This document shows positions 57,871 through 64,000 of a stretch of DNA of 64,000 nucleotides, piece by piece (position 1 is the first letter of the stretch; every line of letters starts with the position of its first letter). The position numbers and the translations under genes were made by a program. A model generated the notes under the pieces. The model did not search any database, was not told the DNA's origin, and saw only the letters and a program-made list of their open reading frames with translations. The DNA comes from CAIKMD01 sp036501365. Lineage in GTDB: Bacteria > Pseudomonadota > Alphaproteobacteria > ATCC43930 > CGMCC-115725. The stretch spans positions 62,001 to 126,000 of the forward strand of contig DASYAL010000049.1 in the NCBI GenBank assembly GCA_036501365.1, read 5' to 3'.

Positions 57871-58581
57871 TTAGACGAAGCGCAGTTCGTCGCCACGGCG
57901 GACGACGCCGGGCCGCAGCACCTCGGCATAAACGCCGAGCGCGGTCGCGCTGTCGCTCGCCAGCATGCGCAGGATCGCCGGCGCCGCACCAAGCTCGGCT
58001 TGCGGCTGCGTCACCATCACACAGCGCTGGGTGGGCTTGCGGATCTTCACCACCAGCGCGCCGCCGATCGCGAGGCTGCGGCCGATCCAGGATTGCTCGA
58101 CCGGGCCGCTCGCCTTATCCAGCGCAACCACGAGGTTGGGCCGGAAGCGGCGCTGATCGATCGCCGCATCGGGCAGCCGCGCGGCGAGCGAGGCGAGCGA
58201 TGCCTCGCTGAGAAGATGGAGCGGCGCGGAATCGCGATGCGGTGCCCCGGTCTCGCGCTCCAAGACGATCTCCAAGCCGCAAGCCTCGCTCAGCGCCCGA
58301 TCGATCGCCGGGTCCTCCACGGCCATCGCGCGGCCGTCGGGAAAGCGGATGACGACTCCGCCTTCGCCGGTCGTCGCGACGAAATCGAGCAGACCTTCGA
58401 TCTGGCGGAAGCGCTTGTTGGTCTTGCCGCTACCGAGCTTGCCCGCGGCGTCGCGCAACGCAAAGAAACGGTCGCCGACAACGCCGCGCCCGTCGACCGC
58501 GAGGTCCGGCACGCTTTCGCCGCGCATCGACTTCACCGGATAGCGCCACAGCGCCGTGACACGCCCGAGACTATCCGGCAC
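57871..58581 (-). CDS. MOSC domain-containing protein
   Basis: A 236-residue protein: N-terminal MOSC_N barrel (VTALWRYPVKSMRGESVPDL) and MOSC domain (RFRPNLVVALDKASGPVEQS, then KPTQRCVMVTQPQ). The Cys in TQRCVM is the conserved residue in molybdenum-cofactor sulfurase-type proteins such as mARC and YiiM relatives. It may bind Mo cofactor and reduce or hydrolyse an unknown substrate. It overlaps the next minus-strand gene by 11 bases at its start. Confidence 0.87.
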   Translation of the reverse strand: MPDSLGRVTALWRYPVKSMRGESVPDLAVDGRGVVGDRFFALRDAAGKLGSGKTNKRFRQIEGLLDFVATTGEGGVVIRFPDGRAMAVEDPAIDRALSEACGLEIVLERETGAPHRDSAPLHLLSEASLASLAARLPDAAIDQRRFRPNLVVALDKASGPVEQSWIGRSLAIGGALVVKIRKPTQRCVMVTQPQAELGAAPAILRMLASDSATALGVYAEVLRPGVVRRGDELRFV

Positions 58582-59887
58582 GGGCCGCCATCGCCTGTCC
58601 CCAGCGATTGTTCGGCCGCGCGGCGAGCCGTTCGCCGAGCAGCGTGCGCGCGACCTCGATCCGTTTCGCCTGCACGGCGGAATCGATCAGCAGCTTGGCG
58701 AAGAAATCGCGCTGCGCATGGCTGCCGCCGATGCGGCGAACCGACGCGCGGACCGGCCAGAGCAAATCGACTGCGCGGCCGTATTCGCCGCGGCGATGCG
58801 CCAGCGCGGCGTCGCCGAGCGCGAGACCGACCTCCGCCGTCACGGCGGATTGCGTCTCGCCGGCTTGCGCATAGGCCGCGCTCGATCGCCGCCACCAGGC
58901 GTAATCATCGGCATGGCCGGCCGCGGCAAGCGCGACGGCGTAATGCGCGTCGCCGAAAGCGAGCATGTGATCGTCGATGCGCGCGGCCGCGCGCGCGGCG
59001 AGCTCGTCCCAACGCCGACCGACAGCGACACCGAGTTGCTCGAGCCGCCACAGCAGCGCCACCGCGTTGGTGATGTCGAGATATTCGTCGGTCGATTCCG
59101 CGCGCACCTCGCGATCGTAGCGCGCCAGCACTTCATCGAAGCGACCCAGCTCCAAGAGAAAGAGGCAGCGATGCCAATGGACGTGGAAGGCGAAATTATT
59201 CGCATCGCGCCAGCCGACGGCCGCCTCGTCGAGCCAGGCGAGGCCGTCCTCGCTGCGATCCTGCATCTCGCAGCAATGCGCGACCGCATGCGCGCCCCAG
59301 ATATCGTCGCTCGCGAGCGCCACGGCGCGGCGGCCGAGCCGCTCGGCCTCGGCGTAGTCGCCGCATTCCTCGAGCCCGAAAGCGTGACAGCCGAGCGCAT
59401 AGCCGTAGCCGGGCGCAGCGGCGTCCCACGATGCGATCGCGGTGGCGACGGTGTCGCGCATATCGCGCCAGTCGCCCTGATAAAAGAGCAGATACTGAGC
59501 CAACTTCAGCGCCACGAGGTCGTGCGGATATTCGGCGAGGATGCGTTTCAGGATGGCCGCCGCGGCGCGGCAGTCGCGGCCGATCCAGGCGCGCAGCGCC
59601 TGGAGATGCAGCCTTTCGCGCGGCGTCGCGCCGGCCTGCGTCATCGCCGCTTCGGCGACGTTCGCCGCCTGCTCGGCGCGCGAGACGAGCTCGCGCTTGG
59701 TGAGGAGCAGCATGAAATAGCCGCGCAGCACCGGCGCCATGACGAGGCCGGGATCGGCGAGCGCGGCCTTGAGGCGCTCGCCGGTATCGGCGCGGAAGCC
59801 GCCATAGCCGATGATCGCGTGCTCGAGCCGCGCCGCCGAGGCTGCGTCCGACGCCGTGACCGGGATGCCGCGCGGGTCGAGGATCAT
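58571..59887 (-). CDS. Tetratricopeptide-repeat protein
   Basis: A 438-residue soluble protein built of helical repeats; TPR-like motifs include AILKRILAEYPHDLVALKLA, FGLEECGDYAEAERLGRRAV and LLELGRFDEVLARYDREV. A possible His/Cys site is the HAVAHCCEMQD segment. The family resembles stand-alone tetratricopeptide proteins of unknown function. The ATG at 59887 starts two bases after the opgC stop, so it is probably in the doxX-opgC transcript. Confidence 0.8.
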   Translation of the reverse strand: MILDPRGIPVTASDAASAARLEHAIIGYGGFRADTGERLKAALADPGLVMAPVLRGYFMLLLTKRELVSRAEQAANVAEAAMTQAGATPRERLHLQALRAWIGRDCRAAAAILKRILAEYPHDLVALKLAQYLLFYQGDWRDMRDTVATAIASWDAAAPGYGYALGCHAFGLEECGDYAEAERLGRRAVALASDDIWGAHAVAHCCEMQDRSEDGLAWLDEAAVGWRDANNFAFHVHWHRCLFLLELGRFDEVLARYDREVRAESTDEYLDITNAVALLWRLEQLGVAVGRRWDELAARAAARIDDHMLAFGDAHYAVALAAAGHADDYAWWRRSSAAYAQAGETQSAVTAEVGLALGDAALAHRRGEYGRAVDLLWPVRASVRRIGGSHAQRDFFAKLLIDSAVQAKRIEVARTLLGERLAARPNNRWGQAMAARAG

Positions 59888-59889
59888 GC

Positions 59890-61053
59890 TCAATCCGCCG
59901 CCGCCGCCATCGCCACGGCGACGCCGCGTTTCCACGGCGCGCGCTTGAACCAGGCGACGCCGTAGCCGATCGCGAATAAGAGGCCGAAGGCGATCGCATT
60001 GACCCAGAGCTGGGTGACGATACCGGTGCCCTGGTGATCGAAGATCATGCCGCCGATATAAGAGAGCACCATGCCCGAGGTGAAGATCGAGAGCGCCTGC
60101 TGGCCGCATTTGACGAAAGGCTTGAGCCAAGGCGTCAGCAGCACCCGCTCGCGGCCCTTGAGGACGACCAGCGCGACATAGGCCGAGGCGAGGAAATGCA
60201 CATATTGCAGCAGGTCCATATAGGTCTTGTCGCTGTGATCGTAGATCCAGCGCTGCAGGCGATAGAGCGGCTTGATGTCGTCGAGCGCGAAAGGCAGCGA
60301 GATCGCAAGGCCGACGAGCAGGATCGCGACCGAGCCCCAGAGCAGGATTTTCGAATCGAGCGAGACCTTGATCCAGCCGCGGCGGAGGGCGAAGCCGGTG
60401 AAGAAGATCAGCTGCCAGGCGAGCGGGTCGAAATACCACATCGGCTGGTCGTCGGCATTGGCAGGGAAGTTGAGCTGGAATTCCCAGGCCGCGGCATAAA
60501 GCGCGATCGAGGCGGCGATGACCAGCCACGGGCTCAGCCGCGCCAGCGCCATGGCGATCGGCACCATCGCGAGGCAGACGATATAGAGCGGCAGGATGTC
60601 GATGTAATGCGGCACGTAGGTCAGGGTGAAAAGCCCGACCAGCGCGTCGCCGGGATCGCTGAAGAAGCGCTGGAACTGCGCCACGGCGACATAATCGGTG
60701 TCGGGATAGACATGCGTGCCGACCACCACGACGACCGCGGCCGCGAAGAACATGCCGATCTGCGCCGCATAGAGCTGGAGGCAGCGATAAGCGATGCGCG
60801 CGGTGCCGATCAGCCAGCCCTGGCGGAGGAAGGTGCCGCCGAAGGCGATCGAGGAGGTCATGCCCGAGATGAAGACGAACATGTTGGCGGCGTCGCTGAT
60901 GCCATAACGGGCGGGGATCGCCCAGTAGAGGATGTTGCCGTGGCAATGAGCGATGAAGATGATGAACATCGCCGCGCCGCGGAAGAAATCGAGTCGGGGA
61001 TCGCGCGGTCCGGCCGCCGCTGTCGAGGGAAACGTGGTGGGAGCAGCGGCCAA
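59890..61053 (-). CDS. opgC: OpgC-domain membrane protein
   Basis: A 387-residue inner-membrane protein with about ten hydrophobic segments. The N-terminal DPRLDFFRGAAMFIIFIAHC is the OpgC/acyltransferase-3 start; the loop before the ISGMTSSIAFGGTFLRQGWL helix and the FKVSLDSKILL-type middle loop fit. OpgC adds succinyl groups to osmoregulated periplasmic glucans. The start is a TTG at 61053 with GAGG upstream, 14 bases after the DoxX stop; no ATG lies before the first conserved segment. Confidence 0.82.
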   Translation of the reverse strand: MAAAPTTFPSTAAAGPRDPRLDFFRGAAMFIIFIAHCHGNILYWAIPARYGISDAANMFVFISGMTSSIAFGGTFLRQGWLIGTARIAYRCLQLYAAQIGMFFAAAVVVVVGTHVYPDTDYVAVAQFQRFFSDPGDALVGLFTLTYVPHYIDILPLYIVCLAMVPIAMALARLSPWLVIAASIALYAAAWEFQLNFPANADDQPMWYFDPLAWQLIFFTGFALRRGWIKVSLDSKILLWGSVAILLVGLAISLPFALDDIKPLYRLQRWIYDHSDKTYMDLLQYVHFLASAYVALVVLKGRERVLLTPWLKPFVKCGQQALSIFTSGMVLSYIGGMIFDHQGTGIVTQLWVNAIAFGLLFAIGYGVAWFKRAPWKRGVAVAMAAAAD

Positions 61054-61066
61054 GCGGGACCGGGCC

Positions 61067-61522
61067 TCAGAGCGAGCGCAGCCGGCCGGGAAGCGGCAGG
61101 AACGGCAGGTAGCGGTCGAACAAGGCGACCACGTCGCGGCGGCGGATCGCCATGATGACGATTGCGGCTGCCCAGACCGAGCAGGCCTGATGGAACAGCA
61201 CGCCGCCATCGCCATACGGATCCGTGCCGAGCGGCGAAACGAGATGGAAGAAGATCGCGCCCGACATGATGCAGAAAGCGAGCAAGGCGCCGATCACCTG
61301 CAGCGGCCGGTCGAAGAGCAGGATCGAGGCGATCAGCTCGGCGCTGCCGGTGCCGATGCGCATGATCTTCTCGTGGCCGTGGAAGCCGAGCCAGTCGGTC
61401 AAGACGGTGAACAGCCAGACGCTGCCCTGGTCGCCGGTGAACTTGAATTGCAGGTACCAGCAGAAGACGAAAGCGATCCAAGCCGAGAGTGCCCACACCA
61501 CCCACTCGCCGAGCCGCTTCAT
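61067..61522 (-). CDS. DoxX-like membrane protein
   Basis: A 151-residue protein with four hydrophobic segments (WVVWALSAWIAFVFCWYLQF, IASILLFDRPLQVIGALLAF, the IMSGAIFFHLVSPLG helix, and CSVWAAAIVIMAIRRRDVVA), matching DoxX-like proteins. The ATG at 61522 has GGAGG six bases upstream; an in-frame ATG at 61654 would add 44 hydrophilic residues and has a weaker GGAGA site. It leads the DoxX-OpgC-TPR operon, divergent from the sigma factor gene. Confidence 0.8.
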   Translation of the reverse strand: MKRLGEWVVWALSAWIAFVFCWYLQFKFTGDQGSVWLFTVLTDWLGFHGHEKIMRIGTGSAELIASILLFDRPLQVIGALLAFCIMSGAIFFHLVSPLGTDPYGDGGVLFHQACSVWAAAIVIMAIRRRDVVALFDRYLPFLPLPGRLRSL

Positions 61523-61695
61523 GACCACCCTCCGCCAATCTTGCGATTGGCCCCGCTGCCGGTCCAAGGATACCAGCCGCTCGGCGTTTTCGACAGGCCG
61601 AGACGCATAGGAGACGGCGGCGTGGGGATTCGCTTCGCGGCTCGGGGCAAACATCGTAGAGTCTCCGTGGTCGGGGTTGGCCTCGTGCCCGGTTA

Positions 61696-61722
61696 TTCGC
61701 GGCGCGGTCGGCCGCGGTTACA
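61696..61722 (-). promoter_or_regulatory. ECF-type promoter candidate for the doxX operon
   Basis: On the minus strand, TGTAACC (61722-61716) is followed by exactly 16 bases and then CGAA (61699-61696). As I recall, GTAACC-N16-CGAA is the pattern reported for the SigF regulon of Caulobacter. It lies about 175 bases before the doxX ATG and in the region shared with the sigma factor gene. Confidence 0.6.
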
Positions 61723-61754
61723 CCCTGCGGGGAATTTTGTCGTGCGGCCCATGA

Positions 61755-62342
61755 ATGCCTGATGACGACTCGGAACGAGGCGAGAGCGGTCTGACCCGAG
61801 AGACCGAGTGGTCGCGCTGGATGGCGGCGGCGCAGGACGGCGACCGCGCCGCCTATGAGCGGCTGCTGCGCGACTGCCTGCCATTCCTGCGCGCCATCGC
61901 CGGCCGCTATCACCGCGCCGCCGACCGGCGCGAGGATGTTGTCCAGGACGTCCTTTTGACCCTCCACCGCGTCCGTCACACCTACGACCCGGCGCGGCCC
62001 TTCACCCATTGGCTCGCCACCCTGGCGCGGCGGCGTTCGATCGACGCCCTGCGCCGCCGCGGCCGGGTCGAAAAAATCGAGGTTTTCGACGAGCTTTCCT
62101 ATGAAACCTTTGCCGATCCTGCGGCGAATAAAGAGATGAGCGCGCGCGACGAGGCGCCGGGATTGCGGAGCGCGATCGCCTCCCTGCCCCACGGGCAGCG
62201 GGAGGCGCTCGAGCTCCTGAAGCTGCGCGAGCTGTCGCTGGCCGAGGCCGCGCAGCTCACCGGCAAGTCGGTGAGCGCGCTCAAGGTCAACGTGCACCGG
62301 GCGATCAAAGCGCTCCGGGCGCAGTTGAAAGGAGAAGAATAG
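61755..62342 (+). CDS. ECF RNA polymerase sigma factor (SigF-like)
   Basis: A 195-residue sigma-70 family factor of the ECF group: region 2 (YERLLRDCLPFLRAIAGRYH, then EDVVQDVLLTLHRVRHTY and WLATLARRRSIDALRRRGR) and region 4 (LPHGQREALELLKLRELSLA, then GKSVSALKVNVHRAIKALRA). Followed by an NrsF-like anti-sigma three bases later, a pair known in Caulobacter as SigF-NrsF for heavy-metal and oxidative stress. The ATG at 61755 has a weak ribosome binding site. Confidence 0.9.
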   Translation: MPDDDSERGESGLTRETEWSRWMAAAQDGDRAAYERLLRDCLPFLRAIAGRYHRAADRREDVVQDVLLTLHRVRHTYDPARPFTHWLATLARRRSIDALRRRGRVEKIEVFDELSYETFADPAANKEMSARDEAPGLRSAIASLPHGQREALELLKLRELSLAEAAQLTGKSVSALKVNVHRAIKALRAQLKGEE

Positions 62343-62344
62343 CC

Positions 62345-63022
62345 GTGCCGTCCTCGACCGAGCAGCTGATCGCGCGGCTCGCGGCCAGCGCCGAGCCGGT
62401 CAAGCGGCTGCGCCCGCCGCTGGTCCGCGCCGCCTTCTGGCTGATCGGCGTCGCCGCGGTCGGCGCGGTCGTGATCCCGTTCTGGGGCGATTTCGGGCTG
62501 TTCGCGAAGAAGCTCGACGATCCCAAATTCGTCGTCGAGCTGATCGGCACGCTGCTCACCGGCATCGCCGCGGTGATCGCCGCTTTCGAACTCAGCCTGC
62601 CCGACCGCTCGCCGGCTTGGGCGTGGCTGCCGATGCCGCCGCTCGCCCTGTGGCTCGCCGCGAGCGGCTACAACTGCTGGCGCGACTGGATCGAGCTCGG
62701 CGATACCGGCTGGCGTTTCGGCGAGAGCGCCGCCTGCTTCGGCACCATCATCGGCTTCAGCATCCCGATGGGCGCAGCGCTGCTGTTCTTCCTCGCCCGC
62801 GCCAAGCCCTTGTCTCCGGCGCCGGTCGCGACGATGGGCGGGCTCGGCGTCGCCGGCCTCGCCGCCTTCTTCCTCGAGTTCAACCACCCAATCGATGCCA
62901 GCTTCCTCGATCTCGGCTGGCATGCGGCGGCGGTCGGGCTGGTGGTGGCCGGCACCTCTTTCTTCGGCCGCTGGCGCGCCGACCCTGGGCTCGCCGGCGC
63001 GGAGAAGCCGCCCGAGCTTTGA
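62345..63022 (+). CDS. nrsF: NrsF-like (DUF1109) membrane anti-sigma factor
   Basis: A 225-residue protein with six hydrophobic segments after a soluble N-terminus (MPSSTEQLIARLAASAEPVK). The membrane region holds two Cys, in SGYNCWRDW and ESAACFGTII, the positions expected for the redox or metal-sensing Cys pair of NrsF. Such proteins hold the ECF factor at the membrane until stress. GTG start, directly after the sigma gene. Confidence 0.85.
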   Translation: MPSSTEQLIARLAASAEPVKRLRPPLVRAAFWLIGVAAVGAVVIPFWGDFGLFAKKLDDPKFVVELIGTLLTGIAAVIAAFELSLPDRSPAWAWLPMPPLALWLAASGYNCWRDWIELGDTGWRFGESAACFGTIIGFSIPMGAALLFFLARAKPLSPAPVATMGGLGVAGLAAFFLEFNHPIDASFLDLGWHAAAVGLVVAGTSFFGRWRADPGLAGAEKPPEL

Positions 63023-63098
63023 CTTGGCGGCGGCGCAACTCGCTTCGCCTTGACGCGTTACCTCCTCAGTGAAAACTCCAACAGAGGAGAAAAATATA

Positions 63099-63386
63099 AT
63101 GAAACGCACGATCCAGGCTGTGCTGGCGGCGACGGCGCTTGCATTCGCGGCGCCGGCTTTCATGCCGGTGGCACATGCCGACGTCTCCGTGACCTTCAAT
63201 CCGGGCGGCGTCGCCTACGGCTACAATGACGGCTACTGGGATCGCACCCATGCCTGGCATGCCTGGCCGAGCGACCGCGACCGGACTTCGTGGAGCAGCC
63301 AGTATCACGAGCATTACTACGATCGCGCCCACACCGCCCTGCCGAACGGCGGCTGGCGGACCGACACATGGTGGGGCAGCCACTGA
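63099..63386 (+). CDS. Small secreted Trp/His/Tyr-rich protein, copy 1
   Basis: A 95-residue protein: signal peptide (MKRTIQAVLAATALAFAAPA, cut after AHA), then a mature part of about 68 residues with GYNDGYWDRTHAWHAWP and HEHYYDRAHT, rich in His, Trp, Tyr and Asp. AGAGGAGA precedes the ATG. It is followed by a strong terminator and then by a paralogue. Function unknown; the aromatic and His-rich pattern may suggest surface or metal binding. It lies right after the anti-sigma gene. Confidence 0.75.
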   Translation: MKRTIQAVLAATALAFAAPAFMPVAHADVSVTFNPGGVAYGYNDGYWDRTHAWHAWPSDRDRTSWSSQYHEHYYDRAHTALPNGGWRTDTWWGSH

Positions 63387-63409
63387 GCTCGATCGCCTTC
63401 TGACTTGGG

Positions 63410-63437
63410 AAAGCCCCGCTTCGGCGGGGCTTTTCTT
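63410..63437 (+). terminator. Rho-independent terminator
   Basis: AAAGCCCCGC, TTC loop, and a GCGGGGCTTTTC arm with following T-rich tract. It ends the first small secreted gene. Confidence 0.9.
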
Positions 63438-63508
63438 TCGCGGCCATGTTGCCGCCATGATTCTCCGGCATGACGGGGGCGGCACAACCCTCTCAACCGG
63501 AGAAACCG

Positions 63509-63808
63509 ATGAACATGAAACGAGGTCTTCAGGCTGTATTGATCGCCGCCGCCCTGTCGGCGGGTGCGCTGGCTCCGCTCCCAATCGCGCAGGCCGCCGA
63601 TGTCTCGGTGCAGTTCAATGCCGGCAATGTCGCCTTCGGCTATTCCGATGGCTATTGGGACCGCGCCCACGCCTGGCATCCCTGGCCGAACACCGCGGCG
63701 CGGACGTCTTGGCGCAAGGCCAACACCGGGCATTACTATTCCCGCGCCCACACCCGTTACAAAGGCGCCGGCTGGCGCGACAGCGACCATTATTGGGAGC
63801 ATCACTGA
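63509..63808 (+). CDS. Small secreted Trp/His/Tyr-rich protein, copy 2
   Basis: A 99-residue paralogue of copy 1: signal peptide (MKRGLQAVLIAAALSAGALA, cut near AQA), then ADVSVQFNAGNVAFGYSDGY, with YWDRAHAWHPWP and GHYYSRAHT aligning to copy 1. GGAGA stands six bases before the ATG. It has its own terminator, so each copy is a separate one-gene unit. Function unknown. Confidence 0.75.
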   Translation: MNMKRGLQAVLIAAALSAGALAPLPIAQAADVSVQFNAGNVAFGYSDGYWDRAHAWHPWPNTAARTSWRKANTGHYYSRAHTRYKGAGWRDSDHYWEHH

Positions 63809-63829
63809 GCCCCCGCGCATTGGCGACGG

Positions 63830-63860
63830 AAAAGCCCCGCTGCGGCGGGGCTTTTCTTTT
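63830..63860. terminator. Rho-independent terminator, usable in both directions
   Basis: AAAAGCCCCGC pairs with GCGGGGCTTTT around a TGC loop, followed by a T-tract. It can end the second small secreted gene on the plus strand and the tRNA transcript on the minus strand. Confidence 0.9.
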
Positions 63861-63868
63861 AGCGCACG

Positions 63869-63956
63869 TGGTGCCCGCTGCCGGACTTGAACCGGCACTC
63901 CGATTTCTCAGAAACGGATTTTAAGTCCGTTGCGTCTACCATTCCGCCAAGCGGGC
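63869..63956 (-). tRNA. tRNA-Leu (anticodon TAA)
   Basis: On the minus strand, GCCCGCT at the 5' end pairs with AGCGGGC near the 3' end, the anticodon loop is CTTAAAA with anticodon TAA, a variable arm of class II size is present, the T arm contains GGTTCAAGTCC, and an encoded CCA follows the discriminator A. Reads UUA leucine codons, rare in this GC-rich genome. Confidence 0.95.
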
Positions 63957-64000
63957 ACGGTCGGCAATCTAACCTGGAATAGCCGGAACGTCATGGCGAG

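Noticed and set aside
1..64000. CRISPR arrays, transposase genes, rRNA genes, integrases or phage modules
   Set aside because: No regularly spaced direct repeats and no coding sequence with such motifs was seen; the only mobile-looking items are short palindromic repeats and one AT-richer gene.

Overview
The window is about 64 kb of GC-rich DNA from an alphaproteobacterium. The main evidence is a CtrA-type cell-cycle module (CtrA, the phosphotransferase ChpT, and the CtrA antagonist SciP) interleaved with flagellar genes in a Caulobacter-like order. CtrA boxes of the form TTAA-N7-TTAA and a GANTC methylation site lie in front of ctrA. I cannot place the organism below class; Rhodospirillales-like or Hyphomicrobiales-like lineages are both plausible.

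Layout. (1) 1-14.3 kb: flagellar block flgD(partial)-flgE-sciP-fliF-fliG-fliH-fliN-flbD-flhA-flhF-flhG-fliK-like on the plus strand, then fliI-fliJ on the minus strand. (2) 14.3-19.7 kb: ctrA, divergent from fliI, then a VOC-fold protein, cheW, cheA and chpT on the minus strand. (3) 19.7-27.4 kb: a molybdenum/tungsten cofactor neighbourhood (mobA, fdhD, TupA-like protein, moaA) with three tandem NMT1-like substrate-binding proteins inside it, followed by a NAD kinase. (4) 27.5-41.4 kb: accessory genes. These include a YXWGXW-repeat secreted protein, an MFS carrier, a TetR-GST-HAD unit divergent from a GST-M20-M14-MBL operon, a cupin, a secreted isochorismatase-fold protein, two more orphan binding proteins, and a methyltransferase/glycosyltransferase pair. 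(5) 41.5-45.2 kb: a complete TAXI-type TRAP transporter with its DUF1850 partner. (6) 45.2-55.7 kb: a CtpA-like protease, then binding-protein-plus-enzyme operons. (7) 55.8-57.8 kb: a visibly AT-richer single gene encoding a GHKL ATPase joined to a PD-(D/E)xK-type nuclease domain, the best candidate for an undescribed defence protein. (8) 57.9-64 kb: MOSC protein, a DoxX-OpgC-TPR operon, a divergent ECF sigma factor with an NrsF-like anti-sigma, two tandem small secreted paralogues, and tRNA-Leu(TAA).

How it fits together. Regions 1 and 2 are the cell-cycle-controlled motility programme: CckA (not here) would phosphorylate ChpT and then CtrA, CtrA would switch on the fliF and fliI operons, SciP would shut CtrA promoters off, and FlbD would drive later flagellar genes. 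Regions 3 to 6 are scavenging and catabolic functions with an unusual surplus of periplasmic binding proteins: seven NMT1-like proteins, one family-1 protein and one TupA-like protein, with no ABC permease or ATPase gene in the window. Region 8 looks like a small envelope or metal-stress regulon, with a GTAACC-N16-CGAA promoter-like motif in front of the DoxX operon. Dispersed palindromic repeats sit at several gene borders in the accessory part. All functional calls are from reading sequence motifs; no database search was run.
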